Positions 7,321 to 9,809 of a stretch of DNA of 9,809 bases are shown here, piece after piece; the first letter of the stretch is position 1, and each line of letters starts with the position of its first letter. Under the pieces are notes generated by a model. The model had not been told where the DNA came from and ran no database searches. It was given only the letters and a program-made list of their open reading frames with translations. The stretch is from JAZNUH01 sp045592225 (lineage in GTDB: Bacteria; Bacillota; Clostridia; UMGS1883; UMGS1540). The stretch spans positions 1-9,809 of the forward strand of contig JAZNUH010000134.1 of NCBI GenBank assembly GCA_045592225.1. The letters are read 5' to 3'. A program made the translations under genes and the position numbers.

Positions 7321-8989
7321 CTGAAATCGTCTCCTTGAGCTTTGTCAGTGCTATCTTTGTTTCTGCCGCAGTTTCGCCGAGGAGAGATGCAATTTCCTGA
7401 ACAATTCTCATCTGCTTGTCAACAACGCGGTCAGCAACCTCAATTGTCTGCGAGCCTATTCTCTCTCTCTTCTTTCTGCTGGTTTCCTCTTCGGTTATAT
7501 CCCTCATCATACAAATAAGAATGTTGTATTCAGGGTCGGGTATAATTGTTTTTTCTACATATTTATCATATTCTGCAAGGTAGTCCTTCTTTTTAAGAAT
7601 TCGTCTGCCCTCGGACAGAACCTTGACAAAATCGGTGGAATCAAGTATGCGTATTATGGGTTCACCCATAACATCGGATGCGGTACGTATATTCAAAAGC
7701 CTTTTTGCCGAGTTGTTTACAAGCTGAACCTCCAGCCTGTCGTTTACAACTATAATGCCGTTGGGTGTGTTGTTTACAATGTTGTCACTGAAGCTTTCGG
7801 CCTTGTCCTTAAGGAAGGGCAGACACATTGAAATTTCAGCCTTGCCCTGGAACACCGCTATCGCCTTTTGTCTGCAGGTGTCATAACCGCAGGAGCCGCA
7901 GTTGAGCTCATCGGCAGGCTTAAACTTACCCATATTGCGCAAAACCTGTGCAATTTCATCCTCGGTTGGCTTTGCCTGTATGGGCGCTATCGCCTCAATG
8001 TTTTTGTAAAGGTCGGTATATTCGGGCTGGGTAACCTCAAAGTCCTCGTTTCCCGCATAGCCTGTAACCGCCATAATTTCACGCACAGGCGAAACACTCA
8101 TTTTTTCCATTACAGGACCCGAAATACATCCGCCCGAGCAGGCGTTCATTTCAATAAAGCATTTGTGTATGCCGCCGTTTTCTATATCTTTAAGTGCCGC
8201 AATACAGTTTGCGGTACCGTCAATAGCCATGTATGTGTAGCCGGGCACTCTCTCCTGCATGGTCTGCAGTACGCCGCCGGCTGTGGGGAAAAGACGTGCG
8301 CGGCTTTTTTCTGTGCTGTCTGCAATCCTTTCGGGAACAATGCCCGCCTCGGTAAACCAGGTATTAAGCTCCTCAAAGGTGAGCACCGCGTCAACACTGT
8401 CGCCGTAATAGTCAGCCTCGTCCTTTTTGGCAAGGCATGGGCCTATAAACACTGTCTTTGCATCGGGGTATCTTTTCTTTATATCAGCGCAGTGTGCCTG
8501 CATGGGCGAAAGGGTTTTCGCCAGATAGGGCAGCACCGCAGGAAAATGCTTTTGTATAAGCAGGTTTACCGAATGGCAGCAGGAGGAAATAAGTATGTCG
8601 GGTTTATCCTCCGAAAGGGTGCGGGTATACTCATTTTTAACAATGGTAGCACCGATTGCCGTTTCCTCTGCACCGGCAAAGCCAAGCTTTTTAAGTGCCG
8701 CCTCCATAGCACCAATGCCTACCCCCTCATAGCTTGCTATGAACGAGGGCGCAAGGCTTGCATAAACAGGCTCATCGCCCGAAAGCAGCATTCTCACCTT
8801 TTCTGTGCCGTCAGCAATCTCTTTGGCGTTTTGCGGACATACCACAAAGCAGTGACCGCATAAAATACACTCATTGCCTATTATATGCGCCTGATTGCCC
8901 GAAAACCTAATGGATTTTACAGGACAATGGCGTATGCATTTGTAACAGTTTTTGCAGTTTGATTTTTTAAAACGTAACCACTCTGTCAT
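7313..8989 (-). CDS. PAS-domain [FeFe] hydrogenase, sensory type (group C / HydS-like)
   Basis: A 558-residue multidomain protein. Order: two ferredoxin [4Fe-4S] motifs (C12/C15/C18/C22 and C41/C44/C47/C51); an [FeFe] hydrogenase H-cluster domain at about 75-310; a short Fe-S domain (C364/C367/C372/C389, CGSCGYDTC); a PAS domain at about 402-500 ending in the typical MMRDITEEE; and a helical, kinase-less tail. H-cluster ligands are present as C138 (SSCCH), C185 (FIGPCLAKK), C284 and C288 (EMNACSGGCISG). C137, equivalent to the proton-relay cysteine, is also retained, but proline and aromatic residues of the usual TSCCPxW are replaced. PAS-bearing hydrogenases of this architecture are proposed H2 or redox sensors rather than bulk catalysts, although a related cluster in Thermoanaerobacterium contributes to H2 production. 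An AAAGGAGC site precedes the ATG. The end overlaps the phosphatase gene, and the gap to the [2Fe-2S] gene is 12 nt. Confidence 0.94.
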   Translation of the reverse strand: MTEWLRFKKSNCKNCYKCIRHCPVKSIRFSGNQAHIIGNECILCGHCFVVCPQNAKEIADGTEKVRMLLSGDEPVYASLAPSFIASYEGVGIGAMEAALKKLGFAGAEETAIGATIVKNEYTRTLSEDKPDILISSCCHSVNLLIQKHFPAVLPYLAKTLSPMQAHCADIKKRYPDAKTVFIGPCLAKKDEADYYGDSVDAVLTFEELNTWFTEAGIVPERIADSTEKSRARLFPTAGGVLQTMQERVPGYTYMAIDGTANCIAALKDIENGGIHKCFIEMNACSGGCISGPVMEKMSVSPVREIMAVTGYAGNEDFEVTQPEYTDLYKNIEAIAPIQAKPTEDEIAQVLRNMGKFKPADELNCGSCGYDTCRQKAIAVFQGKAEISMCLPFLKDKAESFSDNIVNNTPNGIIVVNDRLEVQLVNNSAKRLLNIRTASDVMGEPIIRILDSTDFVKVLSEGRRILKKKDYLAEYDKYVEKTIIPDPEYNILICMMRDITEEETSRKKRERIGSQTIEVADRVVDKQMRIVQEIASLLGETAAETKIALTKLKETISDE

Positions 8990-9001
8990 GTGTCTGCTCC
9001 T

Positions 9002-9247
9002 TTATAGTTTCGCCATTATCTCTTTTTCAAAGAACTCGTCAAAGTTCTCCTCGTTTATGCCTGTATGCACCTCTTCATCAACCTGTAAGGTTACCCCCTC
9101 GCGGTTGCACTTGCCCAGACAGAACGCACCCGAAAGCTCAACACGGTCACCAATTCCGCGGCTTTCAATAAGCTCCTGCAGCTTGTCAGCAATTCTGCCC
9201 GAACCTTTCAGGTGACAGGCACTTCCAATACACACTTTAACCTTCAT
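9002..9247 (-). CDS. NuoE/HydC-like thioredoxin-fold [2Fe-2S] ferredoxin
   Basis: An 81-residue protein with a C-x4-C-x31-C-x3-C pattern (C6, C11, C43, C47; VCIGSAC and FCLGKC). This is the [2Fe-2S] ligand set of the 24-kDa subunit of complex I (NuoE) and of HydC of bifurcating hydrogenases. It is about half their length and lacks the N-terminal helical region, so it is a stand-alone thioredoxin-like ferredoxin. It probably relays electrons to or from the downstream hydrogenases. Translation could nominally begin at a TTG at 9256, but the GAGAGG ribosome site is only 1 nt from that codon and 10 nt from the ATG at 9247, so the ATG is chosen. It is the first gene of the leftward operon, directly below the Rex-like palindrome. 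No NuoF/HydB-type NADH-binding partner is encoded in the window. Confidence 0.92.
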   Translation of the reverse strand: MKVKVCIGSACHLKGSGRIADKLQELIESRGIGDRVELSGAFCLGKCNREGVTLQVDEEVHTGINEENFDEFFEKEIMAKL

Positions 9248-9271
9248 TTTCCACAATCCTCTCTTTATTAA

Positions 9272-9285
9272 CGATTGTCGATTGT
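9272..9285. repeat. Perfect tandem 7-bp repeat (CGATTGT x2) beside the Rex-like site
   Basis: Two exact copies of CGATTGT lie head to tail at 9272-9278 and 9279-9285. The second copy runs into the left half of the Rex-like palindrome. In the leftward transcript this falls in the 5' leader of the first gene, just above its ribosome site. It may be a binding site for another regulator or chance; there is no independent support. Confidence 0.5.
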
Positions 9286-9299
9286 TATATTTTTAACAA
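9282..9299. promoter_or_regulatory. Predicted Rex (NADH/NAD+ redox repressor) operator
   Basis: The sequence TTGTTATATTTTTAACAA has perfect 6-bp inverted arms (TTGTTA / TAACAA) separated by 6 nt. The clostridial Rex consensus is TTGTTAANNNNTTAACAA; the site agrees at 13 of 14 defined positions, differing only at the seventh. Rex represses fermentation and hydrogenase genes at low NADH/NAD+ and releases DNA when NADH rises. The site lies 35 bp upstream of the first operon gene and downstream of the best leftward promoter, so a bound repressor would block elongation or overlap the start region. The rex gene is not in the window. Confidence 0.75.
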
Positions 9300-9333
9300 G
9301 CATATGTCCTACTCCCGCTAATTATACTGAATA

Positions 9334-9362
9334 AGTATATCACGAAATACAGTAAAATTCAA
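9334..9362 (-). promoter_or_regulatory. Predicted sigma-A-type promoter of the leftward hydrogenase-mdh-fum-hdr operon
   Basis: Read on the minus strand, a -35-like TTGAAT (9362-9357) and a -10-like TATACT (9339-9334) are separated by 17 bp. Transcription would start near 9327, leaving a leader of about 80 nt that contains the Rex-like palindrome. A perfect TATAAT at 9326-9321 is an alternative -10 but has no good -35 at the right distance. This is the only well-formed leftward promoter I see ahead of the nine genes. Confidence 0.55.
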
Positions 9363-9482
9363 TATGTTTTTTCGTTTTCCTGACCCATTTCGGCATTTTT
9401 TCTGATAATGCACAATAAACCTCTTTCATGCGCACCCCAAATATTGCAAAATACCTACTCCGCTCCCTAAAAAACTTATATC

Positions 9483-9512
9483 TTGATAAAAATATCCTGT
9501 TTGTGGTAAAAT
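9483..9512 (+). promoter_or_regulatory. Predicted promoter of the patatin-like gene
   Basis: TTGATA (9483-9488) and TAAAAT (9507-9512) are spaced 18 bp apart. A TG dinucleotide at 9504-9505, one base before the -10, makes it an extended -10 promoter. The start would be near 9519, about 28 nt before the ATG, leaving room for the GGGAG ribosome site at 9534-9538. Confidence 0.6.
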
Positions 9513-9546
9513 ATAAATTAATCTGAAATGAACGGGAGATGAACAA

Positions 9547-9809
9547 ATGAGCACAGGGCTTGTTCTTGAAGGCGGTGCCATGCGCGGACTTTACACCGCA
9601 GGCGTGCTGGACGTATTTCTGGATAATAATATTAAGGCAGACGGCATTGTGGGTGTTTCAGCAGGAGTGCTGTTCGGGGTAAACTACTGCTCAAATCAAA
9701 GGGGCAGAACCCTGCGCTATAATAAAAAATATATAAACGACAAAAGATATATGGGACTTTATTCCCTGCTTACCACAGGCAATCTGGTGGGCAAGGATTT
9801 TGCATATTA
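9547..9809 (+). CDS. Patatin-like phospholipase family protein (partial, C-terminus off right edge)
   Basis: The first 87 residues of a patatin-family lipid acyl hydrolase are present; the frame is open to the window edge and the full protein is usually about 280-300 residues in the YjjU-like bacterial group it resembles. The N-terminus MSTGLVLEGGAMRG carries the glycine-rich oxyanion-hole motif (G9-G14), and GVSAG at 36-40 is the nucleophile elbow with S38 as the predicted catalytic serine. The partner aspartate lies beyond the window. There is no signal peptide, so it is probably cytoplasmic. The ATG has a GGGAG site 8 nt upstream and its own extended -10 promoter. It is transcribed away from the hydrogenase operon and has no evident functional link to it. 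The substrate cannot be told from this fragment. Confidence 0.93.
   Translation, partial: MSTGLVLEGGAMRGLYTAGVLDVFLDNNIKADGIVGVSAGVLFGVNYCSNQRGRTLRYNKKYINDKRYMGLYSLLTTGNLVGKDFAY

Larger units (their letters stand above)
9248..9546. other. Divergent intergenic region with promoters for both directions
   Basis: This 299-bp AT-rich stretch separates the leftward hydrogenase/hdr operon from the rightward patatin-like gene. It holds a Rex-like palindrome and leftward promoter on the left (about 9282-9362) and a rightward extended -10 promoter on the right (9483-9512). A leftward frame of about 68 codons covers 9340-9546 but has no ribosome site or recognisable product and runs antisense through the rightward promoter, so I treat it as noncoding. 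I see no hairpin terminator, tRNA or riboswitch between the promoters (9363-9482). Confidence 0.75.

Noticed and set aside
7868..8863. Long rightward open frame (331 codons) opposite the PAS hydrogenase gene
   Set aside because: It is a mirror frame of a strongly supported hydrogenase gene. The translation is cysteine- and basic-rich without any known domain, as expected from an antisense shadow.
9340..9546. Leftward 68-codon open frame between the operon and the patatin-like gene
   Set aside because: There is no recognisable product or convincing ribosome site, it is AT-rich, and it lies antisense across the clear promoter and ribosome site of the rightward gene. It is most likely chance.
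1..9809. CRISPR arrays, tRNA/rRNA genes, insertion sequences or integrase genes
   Set aside because: I saw no regularly spaced repeats, no cloverleaf-like sequence, no transposase or recombinase frames and no terminal inverted repeats. The window is almost fully coded by metabolic genes.

Overview
The window reads as part of a strictly anaerobic, fermentative Firmicute of the class Clostridia, probably an uncultured gut-type Oscillospirales or Ruminococcaceae-like lineage. Evidence: moderate GC, strong AAGGAGG-type ribosome binding sites, two [FeFe] hydrogenases, an HdrABC set in a bacterial B-C-A order, and a clostridial Rex-like operator. The exact taxon is inference.

Layout. Nearly the whole window is one tightly packed leftward operon. 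In transcription order (right to left) it holds: a small NuoE-like [2Fe-2S] protein (9247-9002); a PAS-containing, sensory-type [FeFe] hydrogenase (8989-7313); a SpoIIE/PP2C phosphatase overlapping it by 8 nt (7320-6148); a monomeric group-B-like [FeFe] hydrogenase (6138-4708); an LDH/MDH-family dehydrogenase (4670-3726); class II fumarase (3704-2328); HdrB (2308-1517); HdrC (1527-1129); and HdrA (from 1113, running off the left edge). Gaps are 9-37 nt or overlaps, and no terminator is visible. To the right, a 299-bp divergent region carries promoters for both directions. A rightward patatin-like gene starts at 9547 and is cut by the window edge.

How it may work together. The first four genes form a hydrogen module: a putative H2/redox-sensing hydrogenase, a phosphatase that could be its output, and a second hydrogenase that looks catalytic. 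The next five form a carbon/redox module. The dehydrogenase belongs to the lactate dehydrogenase family but has arginine at the substrate-discriminating position, so it is better read as a malate dehydrogenase. With fumarase it would run oxaloacetate to malate to fumarate, the reductive TCA branch. HdrABC is a flavin-based electron-bifurcation/confurcation unit whose disulfide-type partner is unknown here. An 18-bp palindrome at 9282-9299 matches the Rex (NADH/NAD+ sensing repressor) consensus at 13 of 14 defined positions and lies between the best promoter and the first gene. The simplest model is a Rex-controlled operon that switches electron disposal between H2 and reduced C4 acids. Gene identities are well supported. 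The joint function is a hypothesis.
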